From contig JAZLLD010000055.1 of the NCBI GenBank assembly GCA_045597945.1, positions 1 through 64,000 of the forward strand: a stretch of DNA of 64,000 nt. The letters run 5' to 3'. Both the position numbers and the translations under genes were made by a program. Under the pieces are notes generated by a model. It was not told the origin of the DNA. It was given only the letters and a program-made list of their open reading frames with translations, and ran no database searches. This DNA comes from Colimorpha sp045597945 (GTDB lineage Bacteria > Bacteroidota > Bacteroidia > Bacteroidales > P3). Shown here one piece after another: positions 25,158 through 33,829 of the stretch (positions are counted from its first letter, which is position 1; every line of letters begins with the position of its first letter).

Positions 25158-27035
25158 TTACTTAACTTGAATAGCGTTAAACTTACATTTGTTGATGCAG
25201 GTGCCGCACTTGATGCAGGCTTCCTGGTCGATCTGGTGAGGCTGTTTACGGTCGCCGTGGATGGCTTCGGCAGGACAGTTGCGTGCGCAAGCGGTACAGC
25301 CAACGCAGATGGACTGATTGATTTCGTAGCGGATAAGGTCTTTGCAGACACCGGCACGGCATTTCTTGTCAACCACATGTTCCACATACTCATCCCAGAA
25401 GTTGTCGAGGGTAGAGAGGATGGGGTTGGGAGAAGACTGGCCGAGGCCGCAGAGAGCGGTATCTTTAATATTGATAGAGAGGTTGCGCAGTTTCTCCAGG
25501 TCTTCCATGGTACCCTTGCCCTTGGTGATTTTGTCGAGCATCTCAGCAAGACGCTTGTTACCGATACGGCAGGGATTGCACTTACCACAGCTCTCAGGCA
25601 CGGTGAAGTCCATATAGAACTTGGCAATAGAAACCATACAGCTGGTCTCATCCATGATGACCATACCGCCAGAACCCATCATTGAGCCTGCAGCGGCCAA
25701 AGACTTGAAGTCGATAGGCACATCGAGATATTTCTCTGTCAGGCAGCCACCAGAAGGACCACCAGTCTGGACAGCTTTGAACTTCTTGCCACCCTTGATA
25801 CCGCCACCAATCTCGTAGATAATCTCGCGCAGTGTGGTGCCCATGGGAACCTCGATAAGACCAACGTTATTCACCTGGCCAGCCAGAGCGAACACCTTGG
25901 TACCCTTGGAGTTCTCAGTTCCGATGCTGCTGAACCACTCAGCACCCTTGCGGATGATGATAGGCACATTGGCATAAGTCTCAACGTTATTCACATTGGT
26001 GGGGAGCATGTTGTAACCCTTCTCAGAGGTTCGTGGAGGTTTGAAGGTGGGTTCGCCACGCTTACCTTCCATGGAGTGGATAAGAGCGGTTGCCTCACCG
26101 CAAACGAATGCGCCAGCACCATAGCGGAGCTCGATGTCGAAATTGAAACCTGTACCGAGGATGTTCTCACCCAGGAGGCCATATTCTTTAGCCTGAGCGA
26201 TAGCAACATGCAGACGGTGAACAGCCATGGGATATTCGGCACGGATGTAAATCAGACCCTTGTTAGCACCGATAGCGTAGCCACCGATTGCCATAGCTTC
26301 CAGCACACTGTGAGGGTCGCCCTCAAGGATAGAACGGTCCATAAATGCGCCGGGGTCGCCCTCGTCGGCATTGCAGACCATATACTTCTGATCAGCTTTT
26401 GCGCGAGCAGCAGAAGCCCATTTCTTGCCGGTGGGGAAACCAGCACCGCCACGGCCGCTGAGGCCAGACTCGGTGACGATGTCGATAACCTGCTGCTGGC
26501 TGTACTCGGTCAAGCACTTAGCCAGGGCAAGATAACCTTCACAAGCGATATATTCCTCAATTTTCTCAGCATCAATCACGCCGCAGTTGCGCAGTGCGAT
26601 ACGGAGCTGCTTCTTGTAGAAAGGAATATCCTCGGGTTTCTCAATAGCCTCAGAATTCTCATCGTCGCGATAGAGCAGACGTTCCACGCGGCCACCATTC
26701 ACAATGTGGGTTTCGATGATTTCTTCTACATCATCAGCATCAACCTGAGTGTAGAAAGTGTTGTCGGGCATAATCTTAACGATGGGACCCTTTACGCAGA
26801 AGCCGAAGCATCCGCAGCGAACAACCTTGATCTTGCCGTCCAGTCCGCGCTCAGCGATAGACTTGCGGAAGTTCTCAATGATGGGAACGCTGCCCGATGC
26901 GGCACAACCCGTATCGCCACAAACCAAAATGGTCTTGGTGTCGCTGTTGGGTTTCGATGACTTTCTGTCGGCCACAATGGGCTGGAGGGACTCATAGAGT
27001 GCCTGCAATTCGGCCAACGAATTTACCTTTGCCAT
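25158..27035 (-). CDS. hydB: NAD-linked [FeFe]-hydrogenase subunit HydB (NuoF-like)
   Basis: 625 residues. N-terminal thioredoxin-like [2Fe-2S] region (CGDTGCAASG, CGCFGFCVKGP). Central FMN/NAD-binding NuoF domain (GRGGAGFPTGKKW and NADEGDPGAFMDR). Then an [4Fe-4S] site (ESCGKCNPCRIG) and two C-terminal [4Fe-4S] motifs (CVGCTACARNCP and CIKCGTCINKC). It oxidises or reduces NAD(H) and splits electrons to HydA. First gene of the operon; hydA follows after 2 bases. Confidence 0.94.
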   Translation of the reverse strand: MAKVNSLAELQALYESLQPIVADRKSSKPNSDTKTILVCGDTGCAASGSVPIIENFRKSIAERGLDGKIKVVRCGCFGFCVKGPIVKIMPDNTFYTQVDADDVEEIIETHIVNGGRVERLLYRDDENSEAIEKPEDIPFYKKQLRIALRNCGVIDAEKIEEYIACEGYLALAKCLTEYSQQQVIDIVTESGLSGRGGAGFPTGKKWASAARAKADQKYMVCNADEGDPGAFMDRSILEGDPHSVLEAMAIGGYAIGANKGLIYIRAEYPMAVHRLHVAIAQAKEYGLLGENILGTGFNFDIELRYGAGAFVCGEATALIHSMEGKRGEPTFKPPRTSEKGYNMLPTNVNNVETYANVPIIIRKGAEWFSSIGTENSKGTKVFALAGQVNNVGLIEVPMGTTLREIIYEIGGGIKGGKKFKAVQTGGPSGGCLTEKYLDVPIDFKSLAAAGSMMGSGGMVIMDETSCMVSIAKFYMDFTVPESCGKCNPCRIGNKRLAEMLDKITKGKGTMEDLEKLRNLSINIKDTALCGLGQSSPNPILSTLDNFWDEYVEHVVDKKCRAGVCKDLIRYEINQSICVGCTACARNCPAEAIHGDRKQPHQIDQEACIKCGTCINKCKFNAIQVK

Positions 27036-27135
27036 AATTTTACTATATTTTATTTAGAATTAATAATTATCGTCATAAGCACATTTGTCTAATACACAAT
27101 TATATAGAACAAACGCACGTACGCTCGTCATTTAG

Positions 27136-27143
27136 CAAAGTTA
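27136..27143 (-). promoter_or_regulatory. promoter for hydB-hydA-hydC
   Basis: Minus-strand TAACTTTG followed by C, with TTG about 18 bases upstream. The leader to hydB is about 95 bases. Confidence 0.6.
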
Positions 27144-27237
27144 CGAAAAAATAATCAATTACAACTTCTTTTATAAAAAAATATTCAAAATATTTATTAA
27201 CAATGGTTTTCCTATCTCCTCATCAGCGCATAACAAA

Positions 27238-27273
27238 CCCTAGGTCTCATCAAAAAATTGACGACACCTAGGG
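27238..27273 (-). terminator. terminator after ribH
   Basis: 8-bp stem CCCTAGGT (27238-27245) with ACCTAGGG (27266-27273), extended inward by TCATCAA/TTGACGA with one mismatch. A TTTG-type T-stretch follows on the minus strand. It closes the rib operon. Confidence 0.75.
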
Positions 27274-27297
27274 CTTAAATTGATATGATTCTACCGT

Positions 27298-27759
27298 TTA
27301 GAGCTGCTTGATCAGGTCCACCATCTCGATAGCGGTGGTGACTGCCTCAAAGCCCTTGTTGCCAGCCTTGGAACCGGCACGCTCAACAGCCTGCTCGATG
27401 TTATCGGTGGTCAGCACACCAAAGATGATAGGCACACCAGTCTGCAGACCAGCCTGTGCGATACCCTTAGTGGCCTCGCCGGCAACCATGTCGAAATGTG
27501 CGGTAGCGCCACGGATAACAGCACCCAGGCACACAACTGCGTCATATTTGCCGCTTTCGGCCATCTTCTTGGCCACCAGGGGAATCTCGAATGCGCCGGG
27601 CACCCATGCGAGGGTGATGTCGGCCTCATCGCCACCATGACGTTTGAAAGCGTCGATAGCGCCACCCAGAAGTTTGTTGGTGATAATCTCGTTGAAACGG
27701 CCTGCCACGATGGCAATCTTCTGGCCCTGAGCCAAAAGTTTTCCTTCAATAGTATTCAT
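27298..27759 (-). CDS. ribH: 6,7-dimethyl-8-ribityllumazine synthase
   Basis: 153 residues. Condenses 5-amino-6-ribitylamino-uracil with 3,4-dihydroxy-2-butanone 4-phosphate. Typical motifs: VAGRFNEIITNKLL, WVPGAFEIPL, LGAVIRGATAHFD and FGVLTTDN. Last gene of the rib operon. Its start region (ATGAATACTATTGAAG and the bases before it) is nearly the same as that of ribBA. Confidence 0.96.
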   Translation of the reverse strand: MNTIEGKLLAQGQKIAIVAGRFNEIITNKLLGGAIDAFKRHGGDEADITLAWVPGAFEIPLVAKKMAESGKYDAVVCLGAVIRGATAHFDMVAGEATKGIAQAGLQTGVPIIFGVLTTDNIEQAVERAGSKAGNKGFEAVTTAIEMVDLIKQL

Positions 27760-27887
27760 TTATATAATATTAAATATTTAACAATTTTATTGTTCAGTTG
27801 ATGAGGATGGAAATAACCGCAAACAAGCGCTAGGCCATTTGGAGCCACCTTGCCCAGCCTCACCAACACTGAAACTACATTATCCAA

Positions 27888-29096
27888 TTATTTCTTAACA
27901 GGTTCTTTCACATGCAGGAGGTGACCCATCTTTTTGTACTTGGTGTAAAGATAGAAAGCATCTTTCTCATTGCAGGTCATCTCAATAGGCTCGCGGTCGA
28001 CGATGGTGATATCATAGCCTGCCAGACCTGAAATCTTGGTAGGATTGTTGGTCATGACCACAATCTTGCGAATGCCCAGGTCGGAAAGAATGGCAGCACC
28101 GGTACCGTAATCACGCAAGTCGGCAGCAAAACCGAGAGCAAGATTTGCCTCTACGGTGTCCATACCCTGGTCCTGCAACTTATAGGCTTTCAATTTGTTG
28201 ATGAGACCGATACCACGGCCTTCCTGGCGGAGATACAGAATCACGCCACGGCCCTTGGCCTCGATACGGCGCATAGCCTCATGAAGCTGATCGCCACAAT
28301 CGCAACGCAGCGAGCCGAAAGCATCGCCCGTAAGACATTCAGAATGAACGCGGCAGAGCACAGGTTCATCACCAGAGAGGTCGCCCTTCACCAAGGCAAT
28401 ATGGTGCTCATTGGTAATCTTGTCAACAAAACCTACAGCATGGAATGTGCCATACTTGGTGGGCAGCTCGCTCTCGCTGACACGCTCCACAAGATGCTCA
28501 TTACGACGGCGATACTTAATCAAGTCGGCAATAGAAGTAATCACCAGGTTGTGCTCTTTTGCAAACTCGACCAACTCGGTCGTGCGCATCATGGTGCCGT
28601 CCTCGCGCATAATCTCGCAGCAGAGACCGCAAGGCTTCAAACCAGCCAGGCGCATGAGGTCTACAGTAGCCTCGGTGTGGCCGTCGCGTTTCAGCACACC
28701 ACCTTCGCGAGCCTCCAAGGGAAACATGTGGCCGGGGCGGCGGAAATCCTCGGGGCGGGCGCCATCCTCAACCACCTTCATGGCGGTAATAGAGCGCTCC
28801 TGGGCCGAAATACCCGTAGTAGTGTCAACATGGTCGATCGAGACAGTGAAAGCAGTGCAGTGATTATCCGTATTTTCAGTAACCATCTGATTCAGGCGCA
28901 ACTTCTTAGCCAACTCTTTGGTCATGGGCATGCAAATCAAACCCTTACCATAGCAAGCCATAAAGTTCACATTAGCCTGTGTGGCAAACTCGGCGGCACA
29001 AATCAGATCGCCCTCATTCTCACGGTCAGGATCATCAATAACAATAATGTTCTTACCTTCGCGCAGTGCTTGTAAAGCTTCTTCTATAGTATTCAT
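27888..29096 (-). CDS. ribBA: bifunctional DHBP synthase / GTP cyclohydrolase II
   Basis: 402 residues. N-terminal RibB domain (about 1-200) with DDPDRENEGDLICAAE and RPGHMFPL, making the four-carbon precursor from ribulose 5-phosphate. C-terminal RibA domain (about 205-402) with HSECLTGDAFGSLRCDCGDQL (zinc cysteines) and RQEGRGIGL, opening GTP. Both catalytic halves appear intact. Sits between ribE and ribH on the minus strand. Confidence 0.96.
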   Translation of the reverse strand: MNTIEEALQALREGKNIIVIDDPDRENEGDLICAAEFATQANVNFMACYGKGLICMPMTKELAKKLRLNQMVTENTDNHCTAFTVSIDHVDTTTGISAQERSITAMKVVEDGARPEDFRRPGHMFPLEAREGGVLKRDGHTEATVDLMRLAGLKPCGLCCEIMREDGTMMRTTELVEFAKEHNLVITSIADLIKYRRRNEHLVERVSESELPTKYGTFHAVGFVDKITNEHHIALVKGDLSGDEPVLCRVHSECLTGDAFGSLRCDCGDQLHEAMRRIEAKGRGVILYLRQEGRGIGLINKLKAYKLQDQGMDTVEANLALGFAADLRDYGTGAAILSDLGIRKIVVMTNNPTKISGLAGYDITIVDREPIEMTCNEKDAFYLYTKYKKMGHLLHVKEPVKK

Positions 29097-29113
29097 TTAT
29101 ATGATGTATTTGT

Positions 29114-29743
29114 TTATTTCAATAAATCCAGCAGGTCCTCGTCACTCATTTTTGAGCTGTGTCCCAGCATCTTCTGCACATATTTGGCAATAATGTCGTT
29201 CTCCAGATTCACCTTCTCTCCCACCCCTTTGGAGGTCAGCGTAGTGTGGCTCTGAGTATGGTTCACAATCGAGACACCAAAAGAGCGCTCATCCACATCA
29301 GTCACTGTGAGCGAAATGCCGTCAATCGTAATTGAACCCTTCTTCACAATGAGGTCAAGAATTGAAGTATCGGCTGAAATACGAATAATTATAGCATTCT
29401 GTTCCTGATACTTACGGATAATCACACCCGTACCGTCAACGTGCCCCGACACAATGTGTCCACCCAGGCGGCCACCCATCTGCATGGCGCGCTCCAAGTT
29501 CACTTTGTCCAGGGGGCGCAGGTCTGCCAAATTAGTCATACGCAACGTCTCGGGCATCACATCGGCACTATAGCTATTGCTGTCGAAGGAGGTGACAGTA
29601 AGGCAGATACCATTTGTGGCAATACTGTCGCCCAACTGCACACCCTCCAATACCTTCTTTGCCTCAATGGTCAGCCGCACAGTGTCGCTCAGCCGCTGAA
29701 CCGAACGCAGGGTTCCAATCTCTTCAATTATTCCTGTAAACAT
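29114..29743 (-). CDS. ribE: riboflavin synthase, alpha chain
   Basis: 209 residues when started at the canonical MFTGIIEEIG. An upstream in-frame ATG (29794) would overlap ribD and adds an atypical leader, so 29743 was chosen. Two lumazine-binding repeats: the first with GDSIATNGICLTVTSF, the second with GSITIDGISLTVTDV, and GHIVSGHVDGTG in between. Dismutates two lumazines to riboflavin. The stop lies 18 bases before ribBA. Confidence 0.94.
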   Translation of the reverse strand: MFTGIIEEIGTLRSVQRLSDTVRLTIEAKKVLEGVQLGDSIATNGICLTVTSFDSNSYSADVMPETLRMTNLADLRPLDKVNLERAMQMGGRLGGHIVSGHVDGTGVIIRKYQEQNAIIIRISADTSILDLIVKKGSITIDGISLTVTDVDERSFGVSIVNHTQSHTTLTSKGVGEKVNLENDIIAKYVQKMLGHSSKMSDEDLLDLLK

Positions 29744-29750
29744 AAGTATA

Positions 29751-30908
29751 TCAGTTTTGGAGTTGATGAAGTTTCGTAGAATTTGTTTTCGCAATTTTCA
29801 TTACCAACAAAAGGTCTCTGCCAATTGTTTGATACTCTATATCTTGCATAACGACAGCATCCGCCATCTTCTCAATGCCGAGGTCGCCCACAAAGCCGGG
29901 CGCAGCATTTCCGCCTACTAGCTTGGGAGCCAAGAAAAGGTTTATCTCATCCACAGCTCCGGCTTTCAAAAACGAAGCATTCAGTGTTGCCCCGCCTTCA
30001 AGCAGCACCGAGCTGATTGAGGGCATGCTCTTATCGGTAGGATTGGCCAGATGAAACAGCATATCGTCGATATCTACTTGGCATTCAGCTGTCTTGCAAA
30101 GCAAAGTTCTCACACCAAGCTGCCGCAGCTGCTCTAGCTTTTCAGGCTCAGCCAGGTCGGTATGGGCCACAATAACCGGAATCTCACGAGCGGTCTGCAC
30201 CAGCTTGCATTCCAAAGAAATCCTTGCCTTGCTGTCAACCACAATGCGGATAGGTTGGCACACCTCGCCTTCCAGCCTGCAATTGAGCATCGGGTCGTCC
30301 ATCTCCACGGTGCGGATGCCCACCATGATGGCCATCATTTGATGACGCAGGCGGTGCACATACTGCCTGGACTCCTCGCAAGAAACCCAGCGAGAATCGC
30401 CAGTCTCGGTAGCAATCTTGCCATCCAACGTGGCGGCAGATTTCATCAGCACATAGGGGCGGCGAGTGGTGAAAAGTTTCAAAAAATGCTTGTCCAACTC
30501 GCGAATTTTGTCTTCTTCAAAGCCAACTTCCACCTCAATTCCGGCATCGCGAAGCTGCTGAATTCCGTGTCCGGCAACAAGCGGATTGGGGTCTTCTATG
30601 CCCACATAAACTTTGGCAATCCCCTGCTCGATCAGCAGTTCGGAACATGGAGGCTGCTTACCATGATGGCAGCAAGGCTCGAGGGTCACGTAGGCCTCCG
30701 CGCCCCGCACATCCACACCCGCAGCCAGGCATTTCATCACAGCGTCGCGCTCGGCATGATAAGCGCCATAGCGGGCATGCCACCCCTCGCCTATCACCTC
30801 GCCATCTCGCACCAACACACAGCCCACCAAGGGATTAGGGTCGGCAAACCCCTCTCCTTTCCTGGCCAGCTCAATGGCGCGCAGCATGTATTTTTCGTTA
30901 TATGACAT
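29751..30908 (-). CDS. ribD: bifunctional pyrimidine deaminase/reductase
   Basis: 385 residues. Deaminase domain (about 1-150) with the zinc site HAERDAVMKC and LEPCCHHGKQPPC. Reductase domain (from about 155) with RPYVLMKSAATLDGKIA, SRWVSCEESR and a late SVLLEGGATLNASFL. Catalyses steps two and three of the riboflavin pathway. First gene behind the FMN riboswitch. Confidence 0.95.
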   Translation of the reverse strand: MSYNEKYMLRAIELARKGEGFADPNPLVGCVLVRDGEVIGEGWHARYGAYHAERDAVMKCLAAGVDVRGAEAYVTLEPCCHHGKQPPCSELLIEQGIAKVYVGIEDPNPLVAGHGIQQLRDAGIEVEVGFEEDKIRELDKHFLKLFTTRRPYVLMKSAATLDGKIATETGDSRWVSCEESRQYVHRLRHQMMAIMVGIRTVEMDDPMLNCRLEGEVCQPIRIVVDSKARISLECKLVQTAREIPVIVAHTDLAEPEKLEQLRQLGVRTLLCKTAECQVDIDDMLFHLANPTDKSMPSISSVLLEGGATLNASFLKAGAVDEINLFLAPKLVGGNAAPGFVGDLGIEKMADAVVMQDIEYQTIGRDLLLVMKIAKTNSTKLHQLQN

Positions 30909-30989
30909 AAAAAAACTACCCTATCAATTATATTAATAATAATCGCCAGGGCAGACTCAGACACGCTCAAAAAAAGCGTCTATGACCTT

Positions 30990-31106
30990 CTTCTTCCATC
31001 CGGACTTTCACCGTCGGTCTCGGAATTTCGCCGAGTCAGTTCCCCTGGGGGAAGTAGCGGACTATCACCGCCGGAAAGGACTTTCACCTTACCCTGAAGA
31101 CTGTTC
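30990..31106 (-). promoter_or_regulatory. FMN riboswitch (RFN element)
   Basis: On the minus strand the conserved RFN order is clear: CTTCAGGGTAAGGTGAAAG, TCCGGCGGTGATAGTCCG, CTGACTCGGCGAAATTCCGA, then GACGGTGAAAGTCCGGATGG and GAAGAAGG. Binding FMN should shut off the ribDE-BA-H operon. The expression platform between 30909 and 30989 is AT-rich and shows no clear-cut terminator, so control of translation is also possible. Confidence 0.95.
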
Positions 31107-31150
31107 CAAACCGCCAAAACAAACCTCTCTGCTCGGCTGGTTTGAGAATG

Positions 31151-31158
31151 CAAAGATA
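31151..31158 (-). promoter_or_regulatory. -7 element for the rib operon
   Basis: Minus-strand TATCTTTG followed by C, about 45 bases before the riboswitch. Confidence 0.6.
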
Positions 31159-31264
31159 CATATTTTTTTTCAATTAATAAAAAAAAGTTCATCTCGGTGA
31201 TAAAAAAGGTTCATTCCGCCAAAACTTTTTTGATTTCCGACCCCACCCAAAAAACTATACTCAG

Positions 31265-31374
31265 CCCCGTCCTTCCCCCGTTCCTTATCCTATATTTATA
31301 CTATAGTTATACCTTATTTATCCTATTATATATAGTATAAATATAGAATAAATAAGGTATAAATAAGGTAAAAC
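31265..31374. repeat. 11-bp-period palindromic array, copy 2
   Basis: Left GC units CCCCGTCCTTC, CCCCGTTCCTT (31265-31286) run into AT units TATCCTATATT, TATACTATAGT, TATACCTTATT, TATCCTATTA (31286-31328). Inverted units TATATAGTATA, AATATAGAATA, AATAAGGTATA and a shortened AATAAGGTA follow, ending AAAC. Same alphabet of 11-mers as copies 1 and 3 but in another order. Located between the rib promoter and the end of the 763-residue gene. Confidence 0.9.
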
Positions 31375-31441
31375 AAGCGGGTTTACTACGGTGCCAAGGT
31401 TCGTTTGCTGTTGTTCAACAACTATTTGGCTGGACTCAAAG

Positions 31442-33733
31442 CTACTTTATGAGTGCGTACATTTGAACCAAATCATCGCAGTGCGACACAAAGTCTGGCT
31501 GGCCTGCACGATTATACAAATCCGACTTGAATTTCAACAAAATAGGATAGTATTTCGACTCGGCGTTCAACACAAAATTGTAAGCCGAGTAGTCGTCATT
31601 CCAGGCCCCGTAATACAAGTTGTCGTGCCCCTGATGCAGCAAGAGATAGTAGGCCTTGTATCGGAGATCGGCACGCTGGCTGGCAAGCGATCCCAGGAGC
31701 AGATTGCGCGACTGACCGAGGAAGTCAAATTGGTCTTCAACCGCTGAGTCATAAATAGTTTTGTCGTGAACAGTCGAAACAGCGTAGCGCGCAAGCCACC
31801 AACAACTGCCTATCTCTGAAGCCTGATGATAGAGTGCACCCAAATTGTACTGGCCCTCATAGAGGTCTTCGCCCCGGGCAATCTTGATGTGTTTCTGCAA
31901 GGCCAACACCTCTTGGCAGAACTCCACTTTGGCATTCTTGCTGAGTTTAACGTTACCGCTCAGTTCAGCCTCGTCCACGAGCGTTTTCTCCCAGGGAAGA
32001 TCCTGAATGCTCCGCATAGCGGCATAAGGCGCAATGGGTTGGCGTTCAATAAAATCAAGCGGCACCTGCTTAAGATATTTGATAGCCTCGGCAAAACGAC
32101 CGTTGAGGATAAGCATGGTACCCATCACATCCAGATAGTCGTTTCGCACAAAAGGCAGACGCCCACACAGATAGCGCACCAACGCTCCCTGTTTGGAGGT
32201 TGCGCCCATGAGGTCCAGCAGCTGCTGCTGCTTGCCAAGACTGAGTGCGCAGAACATGGAGTAGTGTTCTGAGTGACTAGAGGGCAGATACGAGTATGTG
32301 TCGCCGTATTGCTGGCACAGCAGACTCCATGCCATGGTAGCCATAACCGAGTCTCCCTCACGCAGATAGCGGTCCACAATGCCGTTCTTCACCAAATAGT
32401 TCAGCCGGTCCTCGTCGCTTACCCGCGGGGTCTCATAATCGTAGTAGGTATAGCTGCCGTCTGCCGAGGTGCTCACCCAGATGTCCTCATCCGAGATGCG
32501 CAGACTGGGCAGCCATTTTGCCAGGGTGCTTTCCATCACCTTGAGGCTGTGCTGGCGCGTAGAGAGCAGCATACATAAATAGCATGCGTTGCTGATTGAT
32601 GCGGGGCTGCCGAGCATCTTCATAGCCTGCTGGATCTCTTCCCAGGCCTTATCGTAGTCGGCCTTGAGATAATGCAGATAAGCCTTGGCGCTCATCCACA
32701 TACAACGGTCCTTGACCTTTTTGTCGGCCAGCTGGCGCTCAATCACTTCGTTGACGACTTTATACTCTTCCTGGGTCACTTTATAGATGGACACCAAGGA
32801 GAACCATTCCTCCATGCTGGGTAGGCTTGCCAGAGCCCATTGGCCGTCGGGGCAAGTTCTATAATCCAAATTCATATAGGGCACCTTCAGCTCCTCTGCT
32901 TTCTCCCAAGTGATACACTGCCCCAGATAGTTGCGCATGAGCGCCACGCGAGTATAATATTCGTAGCTCTCGCGACTGCCGTTCACGATTTCTTCAAGCA
33001 TATAAGGCAACACGGGCGAGTTTGGATCTTGCTGGACTACACGGCTAAGGCATTGTGCGCCATGCATATTGCGCATACATTGATGGGCATCGTAGAGGTT
33101 GCCGCTCAACGCATACTGAACTGCGGCATCTTCTTGGCGGCCAAGATGATAGAGCGCACCAGCATAGTAGTCGCGAGCCATGTCGACAAACACACTGCTG
33201 CCCTGCAACGGCTGCTTCTCCCACAAAGCAACGATGGCGTTGTAGTTGTTCTGGCGGAAAAGGATGCGGAGGCGAAGCAGATAATATCTGTCGCTCAGCA
33301 ACTTGCCGCTATAGCCGGCTGCCTGGTTGAGCATTTTTTGCAAGTTCTTGTTATACTGCGAAATCTCCTCAGCGCTGGGGTAGTTCCACGAATTGTAGGA
33401 GAAATTGGCATTGTTGAGATATGACACCAAAAGTCGCACATAGCTGCCAACTTCTTGATTTTTGAGGGCATAGCGAGCGATGGGGTTGTTTAGGGTGTCC
33501 AGCTCGGCGAGGGTGATTTCGGCCAATTGGCGGCTCTGCGCCACAGTGACTTTCTGGCCAATCAAGGCGCTCCACGCATCGGCCAAACGCTGGTCGTTGT
33601 TCTGAGAATAACTCATCGGCGAGGGACACAGGCTGAATACATAGGCGTTATAATTTGCCCCGTAGGGTCCGCAGGCCACCACTTTTGCCATGCCTAAAAT
33701 CACGGCTATTACTATCAATAATATCTTTTTCAA
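31442..33733 (-). CDS. large exported protein, probable lipoprotein, unknown function
   Basis: 763 residues. The N-terminus is a signal sequence ending VVAC-GPYG (cysteine about residue 21), a plausible lipobox, so it would be a periplasmic or outer-membrane lipoprotein. The body is rich in helical TPR-like segments (for example ARDYYAGALYHLGRQEDAAVQYALSG and WMSAKAYLHYLKADYDKAW), suggesting a solenoid. Trp and Tyr content is high. No catalytic motif and no family I can name. It stands alone. Confidence 0.75.
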   Translation of the reverse strand: MKKILLIVIAVILGMAKVVACGPYGANYNAYVFSLCPSPMSYSQNNDQRLADAWSALIGQKVTVAQSRQLAEITLAELDTLNNPIARYALKNQEVGSYVRLLVSYLNNANFSYNSWNYPSAEEISQYNKNLQKMLNQAAGYSGKLLSDRYYLLRLRILFRQNNYNAIVALWEKQPLQGSSVFVDMARDYYAGALYHLGRQEDAAVQYALSGNLYDAHQCMRNMHGAQCLSRVVQQDPNSPVLPYMLEEIVNGSRESYEYYTRVALMRNYLGQCITWEKAEELKVPYMNLDYRTCPDGQWALASLPSMEEWFSLVSIYKVTQEEYKVVNEVIERQLADKKVKDRCMWMSAKAYLHYLKADYDKAWEEIQQAMKMLGSPASISNACYLCMLLSTRQHSLKVMESTLAKWLPSLRISDEDIWVSTSADGSYTYYDYETPRVSDEDRLNYLVKNGIVDRYLREGDSVMATMAWSLLCQQYGDTYSYLPSSHSEHYSMFCALSLGKQQQLLDLMGATSKQGALVRYLCGRLPFVRNDYLDVMGTMLILNGRFAEAIKYLKQVPLDFIERQPIAPYAAMRSIQDLPWEKTLVDEAELSGNVKLSKNAKVEFCQEVLALQKHIKIARGEDLYEGQYNLGALYHQASEIGSCWWLARYAVSTVHDKTIYDSAVEDQFDFLGQSRNLLLGSLASQRADLRYKAYYLLLHQGHDNLYYGAWNDDYSAYNFVLNAESKYYPILLKFKSDLYNRAGQPDFVSHCDDLVQMYALIK

Positions 33734-33829
33734 TTTGTTGAATGGTTTAAAATATTCCTATAATGTTGTTTGGCGAAATCGCTATCCGGCAAGGGTGAAG
33801 GCGAAATTGAGAGCGAACAGGGTTCACCC

